Notes: generated from the sequence alone by a model not told the origin. Counted from the first letter of the stretch, positions 33,556 to 42,156 are shown. The stretch is 64,000 nucleotides of DNA from Sphingomonas_D zeicaulis (GCF_050433225.1 NZ_JBNPXQ010000002.1:310001-374000), one strand, 5' to 3'. A program made the numbers and translations.

Positions 33556-34227
33556 ATGGATGAAGCCACCGCAACCAAGCCTTTCGCCACCGATCCCGTC
33601 GCCGAGCCGCCGGCCGCCGCCATAACCCAGTTCGAAACCGCCGCTGCCGCCGCGGTCGAGGCGGCAGAGGTGCGGGCCTGCTTTCACCATGCGGAGCGCG
33701 AGGATGGGTGGACGCCCGAGAAGATCCGCAGCTTCCTCCACACCTTGGCCGAAACCGGCGTGGTCGAGGATGCGGCGGCCGCGGTCGGGATCAGCCGCCA
33801 GAGCGCCTATCGGCTGCGCAACAGCGAACGCGGGCGGGCCTTCCGTCTCGCCTGGGGCGTGGCGTGCCGTTGCGCGCGCAACCGGCTTGCCGACGATGTC
33901 TATCGCCGCGCCGTCTATGGCAGCGTCGAGACGATCCGCCGCGGGGATGAGATCATCCAGCGCCACCGCCATGACGATCGCCTCGCGATGGCGGTGCTCG
34001 CCCGGCTGGATCGCCTCGAACGGGATGGGATGAAGGAGCGCGATGCCGGGGAGATCGTCGCGGAATCGTTCGATACCTTCGTCGATCTCGTCGCGCAGGG
34101 CGGGGCCGGTCCCGCCAATTTCATCGAGAAAAACTATAAGGGCGGCTATGACCGGCGGACGCCGACGACGATCTTGATCGATGCGTTGAACCGGATCGCC
34201 GGCGTCCGGCGGCGCAACCGGTTCTGA
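33556..34227 (+). CDS. Helix-turn-helix protein of unknown role
   Basis: A 223-aa protein starting MDEATATKPFATDPVAEP with AGGAG upstream. After a Pro/Ala-rich arm comes an HTH (GWTPEKIRSFLHTLAETG then DAAAAVGISRQSAYRLRN) and a helical charged part with RAFRLAWGVACRCARNRLAD. The HTH with following helices resembles phage terminase small subunit-like or resolvase-like HTH proteins seen singly in sphingomonad chromosomes. No phage genes are nearby. The frame is open upstream to 33334 but that part is noise. Confidence 0.7.
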   Translation: MDEATATKPFATDPVAEPPAAAITQFETAAAAAVEAAEVRACFHHAEREDGWTPEKIRSFLHTLAETGVVEDAAAAVGISRQSAYRLRNSERGRAFRLAWGVACRCARNRLADDVYRRAVYGSVETIRRGDEIIQRHRHDDRLAMAVLARLDRLERDGMKERDAGEIVAESFDTFVDLVAQGGAGPANFIEKNYKGGYDRRTPTTILIDALNRIAGVRRRNRF

Positions 34228-34388
34228 GCGCGTGCGGGCCGAATTCACTGTCACCTTTGTCACTTTCGGCCGCTCTTTCGGGCGCGCGGCCGGCCGGCTG
34301 CCGTTCGCAAAGACGCTCGTCGCTTCCGTCTTGCAAATGCCTCCCTTCGCCGTGCTAGGCTCGCGTCTCAACGCCCTTGGGGTCGAAC

Positions 34389-35813
34389 ATGATGAAGGTT
34401 TTGAGCCTCGCGCTGGCGCTCGCCCTGGCGGTGCCCGCACTTCCCGGCGCCGCGCAGGCCCAGGCGCCCGCGAATGCCGGCAAGCTCCACGTCGATACGC
34501 GCTATTTCACGCTGCCCAACGGCCTCAAGGTGGTGATGACCCGCGACACGATCGCGCCCACGGTCACCGTCGCGGTCTATTACGGCATCGGTTTCCGCGT
34601 GGAGCCGCGCGATCGCACCGGCTTCGCGCATCTGTTCGAGCATCTGATGTTCCAGGGCTCGAAACATGCGCCCAAGGGCGTGTTCGATACCACCATCACC
34701 AATGCCGGCGGCATCAACAACGGCTCGACCCGCTTCGATTTCACCAATTATTACGAGATCGTCCCCTCGGGCGCGCTCGATCGCATGCTCTGGCTGGAGG
34801 CCGACCGCATGGCCAGCCCGGTGATCGACGAGGCCGTGCTCAAGAACCAGCAGGGCGTGGTCGGCAACGAGATCAAGGTCAATGTCCTCAACCAGCCCTA
34901 CAGCACCTGGCCGTGGATCGACCTGCCGATGCTGGCCAACAGCAACTGGTACAACAGCCATAACTTCTACGGTGAGCTGACCGAGGTGGAAGCCGCGACC
35001 GTGCCGGACGCGCAGAGCTTCTCGAAGCAATTCTACCGGCCCAACAACGCCGTGCTCGTGATCGCCGGGGACATCGACTATGCCGCCGCGCGCGCGACGG
35101 TGGAGAAATATTTCACGCCCATCCCCGCGGCGGCACCGGTCGCGCTCCCCGACATTTCCGAACCGCGCCAGACCGCGGAGAAGTTCAAGAGCCGCGTCGA
35201 TGCGCTCGCGCCCAAGCCCGGCTATGCCGCAGGCTATCACGCGCCCGATCGCGGCACCCCCGAATGGTATGCGATGGGGCTGATCGACCAGATCATGGTC
35301 CAGGGCGACGATAGTCGCCTCTATCGCAAGCTCGTCCAGGAAACCGGCATCGCCGGCGAGGTCGGCGGCGGGATCAATGCCGATCTCGGCAACATGTTCA
35401 ACTATCGCGGGCCGATGCTGTGGAGCTTCAGCTTCACCCATGATCCCACCCACACGACCGCGCAGATCACCAGGGCGATCGACGAGGTCGTCGAGGATCT
35501 GCGCAGCAAGCCGATCAGCGCGGCGGAGCTTCAGCGCGCGCGGATCAAGATGCGGTCGGACCTCTACGGCACGATCGACGGCGCCTATCGCGTCGGCCTC
35601 GTCGATCTACTCGCGGTCTATGCGCTGTTCGACAATGATCCGGCCGCGATCAACCGGATCGAGGAGGGCTTCGCGAAGGTGACGCCCGAACTGATCCAGA
35701 AGACCGCGCAGGACTATCTGCGCAAGACCAATCGCTCGATCTATGTCGTCGAACCCGGGGCCGCCAAGGCCGATGCCGTTGCCAAGGCCGATTCCCCCAA
35801 CGGAGGCCAGTGA
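34389..35813 (+). CDS. M16-family zinc metallopeptidase, active subunit
   Basis: A 474-aa pitrilysin-like protease. Signal peptide to about AAQAQ (residue 23). The inverted zinc motif HxxEH is present in GFAHLFEHLMFQGS, with the downstream Glu in VGNEIKVNVLNQPY. Two M16 halves follow (about 35-190 and 200-420). Gram-negative periplasmic M16 peptidases often work as a pair with an inactive partner; the next gene is such a partner, overlapping by one base. Start at 34389 (MMKVLSL) gives a clean signal peptide. Confidence 0.92.
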   Translation: MMKVLSLALALALAVPALPGAAQAQAPANAGKLHVDTRYFTLPNGLKVVMTRDTIAPTVTVAVYYGIGFRVEPRDRTGFAHLFEHLMFQGSKHAPKGVFDTTITNAGGINNGSTRFDFTNYYEIVPSGALDRMLWLEADRMASPVIDEAVLKNQQGVVGNEIKVNVLNQPYSTWPWIDLPMLANSNWYNSHNFYGELTEVEAATVPDAQSFSKQFYRPNNAVLVIAGDIDYAAARATVEKYFTPIPAAAPVALPDISEPRQTAEKFKSRVDALAPKPGYAAGYHAPDRGTPEWYAMGLIDQIMVQGDDSRLYRKLVQETGIAGEVGGGINADLGNMFNYRGPMLWSFSFTHDPTHTTAQITRAIDEVVEDLRSKPISAAELQRARIKMRSDLYGTIDGAYRVGLVDLLAVYALFDNDPAAINRIEEGFAKVTPELIQKTAQDYLRKTNRSIYVVEPGAAKADAVAKADSPNGGQ

Positions 35814-37222
35814 TGCGCTACGCGCTCCTCACCGTCGCGGCATTGCTCGCCGCCGTCCCGGCCACAGCGCAGGACGCGTTTCCGCCCGCGCCGCCGATCG
35901 CCGATCCCAAGCCTTTCACCTTGCCGGCGACCGAAACCTTCGCGCTGCCCAATGGGCTGCAGGTCACGCTGATCCCCTATGGCATCGCGCCCAAGGCGGT
36001 GGTGTCGCTGCGCGTCCGCGCCGGCAACGCCACCGAGGGGGCGGATACCTGGCTCGCGGATCTCACCGGCGCGATGATGAAGGAAGGTGCCGGCGGGCGG
36101 ACGGCGGCTCAGGTCGCGGCGGCGGCGGCCGGCATGGGCGGTCAGCTCGATGTCATCGTCAATCAGCAGGGCACGCAGGTCACCACCAACATCCTCTCCG
36201 AATATGCGCCCGATGCGATCGCGCTGGTGAGAGATGTCGCGATCAAGCCCACCCTGCCGGCGGGCGAGCTCGCGCGGGTGAAGGCCAATCTCGGCCGCCA
36301 GCTTTCGGTGGCGCTGTCGCAGCCGGGCACGCTCGCCGATGTGGCGCTGGCGCGGCGGATCTACGGCCCCGACCATCCCTATGGCCGGATCATTCCCACC
36401 CAGGCGCAGCTCGCCGCCTACACGATCGATCAGGTCAAGACCTTTCGCGCCGGCCAGTTCGGTGCGCGGCGGTCCCACCTCTATGTCGCCGGGCGCTTCG
36501 ATGCGGCGGCGGTGAAGGCGGCGGTGGCGAAGGCGTTCGGCGGCTGGACGCCGGGCCCGGAGCCGCTGAAGATCGAAAGCCCGCACACCGCCGGCCCGCA
36601 ATTGCTGCTGGTTGATCGCCCGGGTGCGCCGCAGACCACCTTGCGGCTGACCTTCGACGCGGCGCTCGCCGGCAGCGCTGCCGACATTCCGCAACGCGTC
36701 ACCAACGCGCTGCTCGGCGGCGCGTTCAGCTCGCGCATCACCACCAACATCCGCGAGGACAAGGGCTATACCTATTCGCCCTATTCCGCGATCGCCTTCC
36801 AGCCCGGCGACGCGCTGTGGACCTTCGAGGCGGACGTGACCACCGAACATAGCGGCGATTCGCTGCGTGAGGTGTTCAAGGAGATCCGCCGCATGCAGAC
36901 CGAGGCGGTGCCGGCGGAGGAAGCCAGGGGCATCCGCACCTACATGGCCGGGCTGTTCGCGATCCAGAACGCGACCTCGCCCGCGGTGGTCAACACGCTG
37001 GCGACGCGCGACCTGCTTGGCCTGCCCGCGGACTGGACCGATCGCTATGTCCCCGCGGTGCTGGCGGTGTCGCCGCCGCAGATGATGGTCTCGGCCAAGG
37101 CCTCCTACCCGCTCGGCAAGCTCACCCTCGTCATCGTCGGCGATCTCAAGACGGTGGTGCCCCAGCTGAAGGCCCAGCCCGAGCTGGCCAATGTGCCGAC
37201 GGCGACGGTGACGGTGCCCTGA
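35813..37222 (+). CDS. M16-family peptidase-like protein, inactive partner
   Basis: A 469-aa protein with a signal peptide (MRYALLTVAALLAAVPATAQ). It has the M16 fold in two halves, but where HxxEH should be it reads WLADLTGAMMKEG, so the zinc ligands are missing. The C-half keeps GGAFSSRITTNIREDKGYTYS, the substrate-contact R/Y motif. It probably forms a heterodimer with the active subunit encoded just upstream; ATG at 35813 overlaps the TGA, with GGAGG six bases upstream. Confidence 0.9.
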   Translation: MRYALLTVAALLAAVPATAQDAFPPAPPIADPKPFTLPATETFALPNGLQVTLIPYGIAPKAVVSLRVRAGNATEGADTWLADLTGAMMKEGAGGRTAAQVAAAAAGMGGQLDVIVNQQGTQVTTNILSEYAPDAIALVRDVAIKPTLPAGELARVKANLGRQLSVALSQPGTLADVALARRIYGPDHPYGRIIPTQAQLAAYTIDQVKTFRAGQFGARRSHLYVAGRFDAAAVKAAVAKAFGGWTPGPEPLKIESPHTAGPQLLLVDRPGAPQTTLRLTFDAALAGSAADIPQRVTNALLGGAFSSRITTNIREDKGYTYSPYSAIAFQPGDALWTFEADVTTEHSGDSLREVFKEIRRMQTEAVPAEEARGIRTYMAGLFAIQNATSPAVVNTLATRDLLGLPADWTDRYVPAVLAVSPPQMMVSAKASYPLGKLTLVIVGDLKTVVPQLKAQPELANVPTATVTVP

Positions 37223-37226
37223 CGCT

Positions 37227-38432
37227 CTACCCCGCGTCCTGTGCAATATATTGCTCGGCGCGGTCGGGGTCGAACAGCCGCCCATCGAAGAAGCGGTCCG
37301 GCCCCAGGATCAGCCGGCCATGCGTTGACCCCGCGCCGATCGGCGCGGCGATCGCGCCCTCCACCTTCGCGCTGGCGCCCGGCAGCACCGCGCCGGTGCC
37401 GGCGAGCGCGCGGCGGTAGATGTCCGGGCGGAACACGCCCGCCGCCGCCTCGAAGCCGTCGGGCAGCGCGCTGGCATGGCCCCAGCGGCGCATCTGCGAC
37501 CACAGCCACATCGCCTGGCTGCGCCACGGGAAGTTGGCGGCCTCCCGGTGGAGCACCAGGAAGTCGCGGATCGCCACCGGCTCGGCGCCGGCGCTGAGCA
37601 CCAGGCGGTCGGCGAGCGCCCGTTCGATGAGGGTGGCGGGTTGGTCGATATATGCAGGCCGAGCCAGCAAGGCCGCGATCTCGCCGCGGCGCGCGGGGTC
37701 TCCGCAGAGCCGGCCCGCGGCGTGGAGCGCGCGGATCAGCGCCGCCACCTCGTCGCCGCGCGCGTCGAGCGTCGTCTTGCGGAAGGCGAGCAGCTTCTCG
37801 ACGCCGCGGCTCCAGATCCGCGCGGTCGCCGCGACCATCACCCCCAGGCCGCGCTCCACCGCCACGCTGTTCCAGGGCTCGCCGACGCAGGAACCGTCGA
37901 TCTCTCCCGATTCGAGCGCCTCGGCGACGAAGGGCGGCGGCACCACCACGATCTCGACGTCGCGGTCGGGGTCGCAGCCGCAGGCGGCCAGCCAGTAGCG
38001 CAGCATATAGTTGTGGCTGGAATAGCGATGGACCACCGCCAGCCGCAGCCGATGCCCGCGCGCCGCCTCTGTCCGCGCGACCTCGGCCAGCGCGCGGCCG
38101 GCGGCGCCTGCATCGCCCGCGGCGTCGATGCCGACCAGCGCAGCGATTCGCGTCGAGAGCGTCACTGCGTTGCCGTTGAGCCCCAGCATGAAGGGCGCGC
38201 CGAGCGGCACCGCCGGCCGGTCCAGCCCCAGTGCTGTGGCGATGGCGAGCGGGGCGAGCAGGTGCGCCGCATCCGTCTGGCCGTAGATCAGCCGGTCGCG
38301 CACCGTCGCCCAGCTCGGATCCTTGACCAGTTCGATCGCCACGCCCTCGGCCGCGGCAAGGCCCATCTCGTGCGCGACGATCGGCAGCGCCGCGTCGACC
38401 AGGGGCAGGAAGCCGATCCGAAAGCCGCTCAT
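37227..38432 (-). CDS. nasS: NasS-like cytoplasmic nitrate/nitrite sensor
   Basis: A 401-aa NrtA/CmpA-family binding protein with no signal peptide: it begins directly MSGFRIGFLPLVDAALP. Segments DRLIYGQTDAAHLLAPLA, HRYSSHNYMLRYWLAA and GSCVGEPWNSVAVERG match the nitrate-binding fold. Absence of an export signal and of permease or ATPase genes, and the 4-base overlap with an ANTAR regulator, identify it as NasS rather than a transporter. In NasS-NasT systems NasS holds NasT until nitrate or nitrite binds. No nas assimilation genes are in the window. Confidence 0.85.
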   Translation of the reverse strand: MSGFRIGFLPLVDAALPIVAHEMGLAAAEGVAIELVKDPSWATVRDRLIYGQTDAAHLLAPLAIATALGLDRPAVPLGAPFMLGLNGNAVTLSTRIAALVGIDAAGDAGAAGRALAEVARTEAARGHRLRLAVVHRYSSHNYMLRYWLAACGCDPDRDVEIVVVPPPFVAEALESGEIDGSCVGEPWNSVAVERGLGVMVAATARIWSRGVEKLLAFRKTTLDARGDEVAALIRALHAAGRLCGDPARRGEIAALLARPAYIDQPATLIERALADRLVLSAGAEPVAIRDFLVLHREAANFPWRSQAMWLWSQMRRWGHASALPDGFEAAAGVFRPDIYRRALAGTGAVLPGASAKVEGAIAAPIGAGSTHGRLILGPDRFFDGRLFDPDRAEQYIAQDAG

Positions 38433-39010
38433 CCCTGTCCCCCCAGCAGCGCATCCGCCGTTACCAGCGCCTCGGCGATGTCGGCGATGCGCTTGCCGCT
38501 ATCCATCGCCTGCTTGCGCAGCAGCGCATAGGCGGCGGGCTCGTCGATGCCGCGCCGTTTCATCAGCAGCGCCTTGGCCTTGTCGATCGCGCGCCGGTCG
38601 GCCAGCGCCGATCGCGCCTCGGCCAGCTCGGCCTGCAGATGGGCGAAGGCGTTGAAGCGGCGCACCGCGAGCTCGAGCACCGGCTTGATCCGCTCCTTGC
38701 GCAGCCCGTCGACGACATAGGCGGAGATGCCGGCATCCACCGCCTCGGCGATCGAGCGCTCGTCGGACTGGTCGACGAACATCGCGATCGGCCGCGCCAG
38801 CGCACGCGACAGCGCGAAGCTTTCCTCAAGCACGTCCCGCCCCGGATTCTCAAGGTTGATCAGCACCACGTCGGGCGCGAGCGCGGCGAGTCGCGCGGCC
38901 AGACCGATTCGTTCGATCAATATGGTGATGTCGGCCAGCCCGGCCTCGCGCAGCCCTTCCTCGATCACCGCGGCCCGCGCCGGGCTTTCGTCGACGATCG
39001 CGATCTTCAG
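38429..39010 (-). CDS. nasT: NasT-like ANTAR antitermination regulator, CTG start
   Basis: A 193-aa protein: receiver-like domain (LKIAIVDESPARAAVIEEG to about 120) then ANTAR domain (IDKAKALLMKRRGIDEPAAYALLRKQAM). ANTAR proteins bind paired hairpins in mRNA leaders and prevent termination. The first ATG/GTG-type start (GTG 38968) would remove the first receiver strand and lacks a ribosome site. AAGGAGG lies 5 bases before a CTG at 39010-39008 that restores the full domain, and no ATG or GTG occurs upstream before the stop at 39062-39064. The usual phospho-acceptor position reads LINLENP, Asn for Asp. Confidence 0.87.
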   Translation of the reverse strand: MKIAIVDESPARAAVIEEGLREAGLADITILIERIGLAARLAALAPDVVLINLENPGRDVLEESFALSRALARPIAMFVDQSDERSIAEAVDAGISAYVVDGLRKERIKPVLELAVRRFNAFAHLQAELAEARSALADRRAIDKAKALLMKRRGIDEPAAYALLRKQAMDSGKRIADIAEALVTADALLGGQG

Positions 39011-39145
39011 CGCTGCCTCCTTGCCCCAGAAGCCAAGCCGTGCCGAGCGCGGGCGCTCAAGTCAACCGTCGCGCGCCACCGCAGGCTTGCGTTGTCCAGC
39101 GCGGTCGGGCAATAAGAACAAACAAGGAACATTTAGGATCAGACC

Positions 39146-39496
39146 GTGAGCCGAGCAAGCAGCGACCTGCCGGTTGCGGCGGGCGCCGCTTCGCCCGCGC
39201 GCCGCGCCTATTGCCTGCGTCCCACCGCCTGCATCGCCGGGCGTCGCGGCTGCTGCGCATTGTGCCAGCCGCATCGCGGGCGCACCGAAGACCATGTCAC
39301 GCGCGACGAACTGGTCGTCGCTGCGCGCCGCGGAGGGATGAGCCTGCGCCGAATCGCGGCGGCATATGCAATCACGCACCAGCGCGTGCTGCAGATCCTG
39401 CGCAACGCCGGCGAAGCGCCGCCCGTCCGCCGCGCCGGCCGCTCACGCCTCCATTTTGACGATAATCGCCAAAGCAGAGGCGATTCGGCTTTGTAG
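39146..39496 (+). CDS. Small Cys-rich protein with sigma-region-4-like HTH (tentative)
   Basis: A 116-aa ORF with GTG start. The N-half has clustered cysteines (CLRPTACIAG, CCALCQPH). The C-half DELVVAARRGGMSLRRIAAAY then THQRVLQILRNAG looks like a sigma-70 region 4 HTH. It is divergent from nasT by 135 bases. No clear ribosome site, and overlapping GC-rich shadows exist, so it may be a decayed gene. Confidence 0.4.
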   Translation: MSRASSDLPVAAGAASPARRAYCLRPTACIAGRRGCCALCQPHRGRTEDHVTRDELVVAARRGGMSLRRIAAAYAITHQRVLQILRNAGEAPPVRRAGRSRLHFDDNRQSRGDSAL

Positions 39497-39510
39497 CGGG
39501 CGCAGAGCCT

Positions 39511-39550
39511 TCCTACGCTAGCCCATTCCGACCTACGCTCGCCCATTCCG
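39511..39550 (+). repeat. Two tandem 20-bp units
   Basis: CCTACGCTAGCCCATTCCGA is followed at once by the same unit with one change (A to C at position 9). A third partial unit (CGCTCGGGA) follows. Located in the 410-bp region upstream of ahpC. Confidence 0.8.
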
Positions 39551-39809
39551 ACGCTCGGGAAGGCGCCGGACCTGGCCAAAACTCGCGAGAGGGCACGCCA
39601 AGGCTGGGTGGATTCAGCGTGCTCCTGCCTACCGTCTGCGCGCCGGCCGCGACCAGCCTGCACGCTTTCCCCGGCCCACCCGCGGCCTTCCCGATGCGGC
39701 GGAACGGCGCGATCGGCTGGCTGGTCGCCCTTCATCGCCGGTGCTTTGCGCAGCCGAAAACGAAGCCGGTTCACGGCTTGCGAAGGCGGCTTTACGTTCC
39801 CCACGATTG

Positions 39810-39846
39810 ATCGGAAAAATCGATGTCTGGAACCGAACTTATCGGT
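39810..39846. promoter_or_regulatory. Four-part OxyR-like binding site upstream of ahpC
   Basis: ATCG-N7-CGAT-N7-ACCG-N7-CGGT occurs with exact 7-base spacers. OxyR tetramers contact four tetranucleotide half sites with this spacing (E. coli consensus ATAG/CTAT). Each pair here is a perfect dyad. It ends 60 bases before the ahpC start and overlaps the expected promoter. Confidence 0.6.
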
Positions 39847-39906
39847 TTTCTTTGGTCGCCGCAGGCCCATATAGGGACCGTCATCAACACCCAAGCGGAG
39901 ATGCTC

Positions 39907-40470
39907 ATGTCCCTCATCGGAAGCCAGATCAAACCCTTCAAGACCGAAGCCTTCAAGGACGGCAAGTTCTCGACCGTCACCGACGGCGACGTGAAGGGCG
40001 GCTGGTCGGTGTTCTTCTTCTACCCGGCGGACTTCACCTTCGTGTGCCCGACCGAGTTGGAGGACCTGGCCGACAATTATGACGCGTTCCAGGCGCTTGG
40101 CGTCGAAATTTACAGCGTCTCGACCGACACGCACTTCTCGCACAAGGCGTGGCACGACACCTCGCCGGCGATCGGCAAGATCAAGTACACGATGCTCGGC
40201 GATCCGACCGGCACGATCACGCGCAACTTCGACGTGATGATTGAGGAAGCCGGCCTGGCCGACCGCGGCACCTTCGTCGTCGATCCGGAAGGTAACATCC
40301 AGATCGTCGAGATCACCGCAGGCGGCATCGGCCGCGACGCGACGGAGCTGCTGCGCAAGGTGAAGGCCGCGCAGTACGTCGCTTCGCACCCGGGTGAGGT
40401 CTGCCCCGCCAAGTGGCAGGAAGGCAACGAGACCCTGGCGCCGTCGCTCGACCTTGTCGGCAAGATCTAA
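39907..40470 (+). CDS. ahpC: Alkyl hydroperoxide reductase subunit C (peroxiredoxin)
   Basis: A 187-aa typical 2-Cys peroxiredoxin starting MSLIGSQIKPFKTEAFKDGK. The peroxidatic Cys is in FYPADFTFVCPTELED (about residue 47) and the resolving Cys in HPGEVCPAKW (about 166). It reduces H2O2 and organic peroxides; AhpF recycles it. GGAG precedes the ATG at 39907; the upstream open frame is leader. An OxyR-like tetrad precedes it and a strong hairpin follows it. Confidence 0.96.
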   Translation: MSLIGSQIKPFKTEAFKDGKFSTVTDGDVKGGWSVFFFYPADFTFVCPTELEDLADNYDAFQALGVEIYSVSTDTHFSHKAWHDTSPAIGKIKYTMLGDPTGTITRNFDVMIEEAGLADRGTFVVDPEGNIQIVEITAGGIGRDATELLRKVKAAQYVASHPGEVCPAKWQEGNETLAPSLDLVGKI

Positions 40471-40506
40471 GTCAAACCAATAGCCCTCATCGGGTCGCAC
40501 CGCGCA

Positions 40507-40534
40507 CCGGGGCCGGATCACCGTCCGGCCCCGG
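40507..40534 (+). terminator. Hairpin between ahpC and ahpF
   Basis: Perfect 11-bp stem CCGGGGCCGGA / TCCGGCCCCGG with a 6-base loop. No T run follows; ahpF starts 42 bases later. It probably lowers ahpF expression relative to ahpC or stabilises ahpC mRNA. Confidence 0.7.
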
Positions 40535-40575
40535 GCGTAAATTGAGGGGCATCAACTCAAGAAACGGAACAGGAC

Positions 40576-42156
40576 ATGCTCGACGCGAATCTCAAGCAGC
40601 AGTTGAAAGCCTATCTCGGCAACATCACCCAGCCGATCGAGCTGGTGGCGTCGCTGGACGATGGCGACAAATCACGCGAAATGCTCGCCCTGCTGGAGGA
40701 CATCGCCGGCCTGTCCGAAAAGGTCGCGGTCGTCCGCCAGGACGATGACAAGCGCACCCCCAGCTTCATGATCCGGCGTGTCGGCACGGATATCGGCGTG
40801 CGTTTCGCCGGTCTGCCGATGGGCCACGAATTCACCTCGCTCGTGCTCGCCCTGCTGCAGGTCGGCGGCCATCCGTCCAAGGCCGCGCAGGAGCTGATCC
40901 AGCAGGTGAAGGATCTCGATGGCGATTATGCCTTCGAAACCTATTTCTCGCTGTCCTGCCAGAACTGTCCGGATGTCGTGCAGGCGCTGAACCTAATGGC
41001 GGTGCTGAACCCCCGGATCAGCCATGTCGCGATCGACGGCGCGCTGTTCCAGGACGAGGTCACCGAGCGCAAGGTGATGGCGGTGCCCACCGTCTTCCTC
41101 AACGGCGAACCCTTCGCCCAGGGGCGGATGGAACTCGAGCAGATCGTCGCCAAGATCGACAGCGGCGCCAGCGCGCGCGCGGCCGAGAAGATCAAGGCGA
41201 AGGATCCGTTCGACGTGCTCGTAATCGGCGGCGGCCCTGCCGGTGCCGCGGCGGCGATCTATGCCGCGCGCAAGGGTATACGCACGGGCGTTGCCGCCGA
41301 GCGGTTCGGCGGGCAGGTGCTGGATACGATGGGCATCGAGAACTTCATCTCGGTGCAGCACACCGAAGGGCCCAAGCTCGCCGCGCAGCTCGAACAGCAT
41401 GTGAAGGAATATGATGTCGACATCATGAACCTGCAGCGTGCCGAAAAGCTGATCACCGCGCGCACGCCGGGCGGCCTGCACGAGGTGCGGCTGGAGAATG
41501 GCGCATCGCTGAAGGCTCGCACCGTGATCCTCTCGACCGGTGCCCGCTGGCGCCAGATGGGCGTGCCGGGCGAGGACCAGTATCGCAACAAGGGCGTGGC
41601 CTATTGCCCGCACTGCGACGGCCCGCTGTTCAAGGGCAAGCGCGTGGCGGTGATCGGCGGTGGCAATAGCGGCGTCGAGGCGGCGATCGACCTCGCCGGC
41701 ATCGTCGCACACGTCACGCTGATCGAGTTCGACAGTGATCTGCGCGCCGACGCGGTGCTCCAGCGCAAGCTGGCCAGCCTGCCCAACGTCAAGATCATCA
41801 CCTCGGCGCTGACGACGGAGGTGCTTGGCGATGGCGAGAAGGTGGTGGGCCTGACCTACAAGGATCGCAACCATGACAGCGTCCACCAGATCGAGCTGGA
41901 GGGCATCTTCGTCCAGATCGGTCTGGTGCCGAACACGGAATGGCTGCGGGACTCGATTGCGCTCTCGCCGCGCGGCGAGATCGAGATCGATCATCGCGGC
42001 GAGACCTCCAAGCCGGGCGTCTTCGCGGCCGGTGACGCGACCACGGTGCCCTACAAGCAGATCGTGATCGCGATGGGCGAAGGTTCGAAGGCAGCACTTT
42101 CGGCATTCGATTACATGATCCGGCTGACGCCGGTCGAGGAAGCTGCCGCGGCCTGA
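40576..42156 (+). CDS. ahpF: Alkyl hydroperoxide reductase subunit F
   Basis: A 526-aa flavoprotein that passes electrons from NADH to AhpC. The N-terminal double-thioredoxin domain has the redox pair in SLSCQNCPDVV (about 120). The thioredoxin-reductase-like part has FAD motif VIGGGPAGAAAAIYAA, the second redox pair in YCPHCDGPLFKG and NAD motif VIGGGNSGVEAAIDLAG. Full length and intact. Confidence 0.96.
   Translation: MLDANLKQQLKAYLGNITQPIELVASLDDGDKSREMLALLEDIAGLSEKVAVVRQDDDKRTPSFMIRRVGTDIGVRFAGLPMGHEFTSLVLALLQVGGHPSKAAQELIQQVKDLDGDYAFETYFSLSCQNCPDVVQALNLMAVLNPRISHVAIDGALFQDEVTERKVMAVPTVFLNGEPFAQGRMELEQIVAKIDSGASARAAEKIKAKDPFDVLVIGGGPAGAAAAIYAARKGIRTGVAAERFGGQVLDTMGIENFISVQHTEGPKLAAQLEQHVKEYDVDIMNLQRAEKLITARTPGGLHEVRLENGASLKARTVILSTGARWRQMGVPGEDQYRNKGVAYCPHCDGPLFKGKRVAVIGGGNSGVEAAIDLAGIVAHVTLIEFDSDLRADAVLQRKLASLPNVKIITSALTTEVLGDGEKVVGLTYKDRNHDSVHQIELEGIFVQIGLVPNTEWLRDSIALSPRGEIEIDHRGETSKPGVFAAGDATTVPYKQIVIAMGEGSKAALSAFDYMIRLTPVEEAAAA

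Noticed and set aside
33556..34227. Evidence for a prophage from the terminase-like HTH protein
   Set aside because: No capsid, portal, tail, integrase or attachment site is visible on either side.
37227..38432. Periplasmic substrate-binding protein of a nitrate ABC transporter
   Set aside because: There is no signal peptide, permease or ATPase gene, and it overlaps an ANTAR regulator, so NasS fits better.
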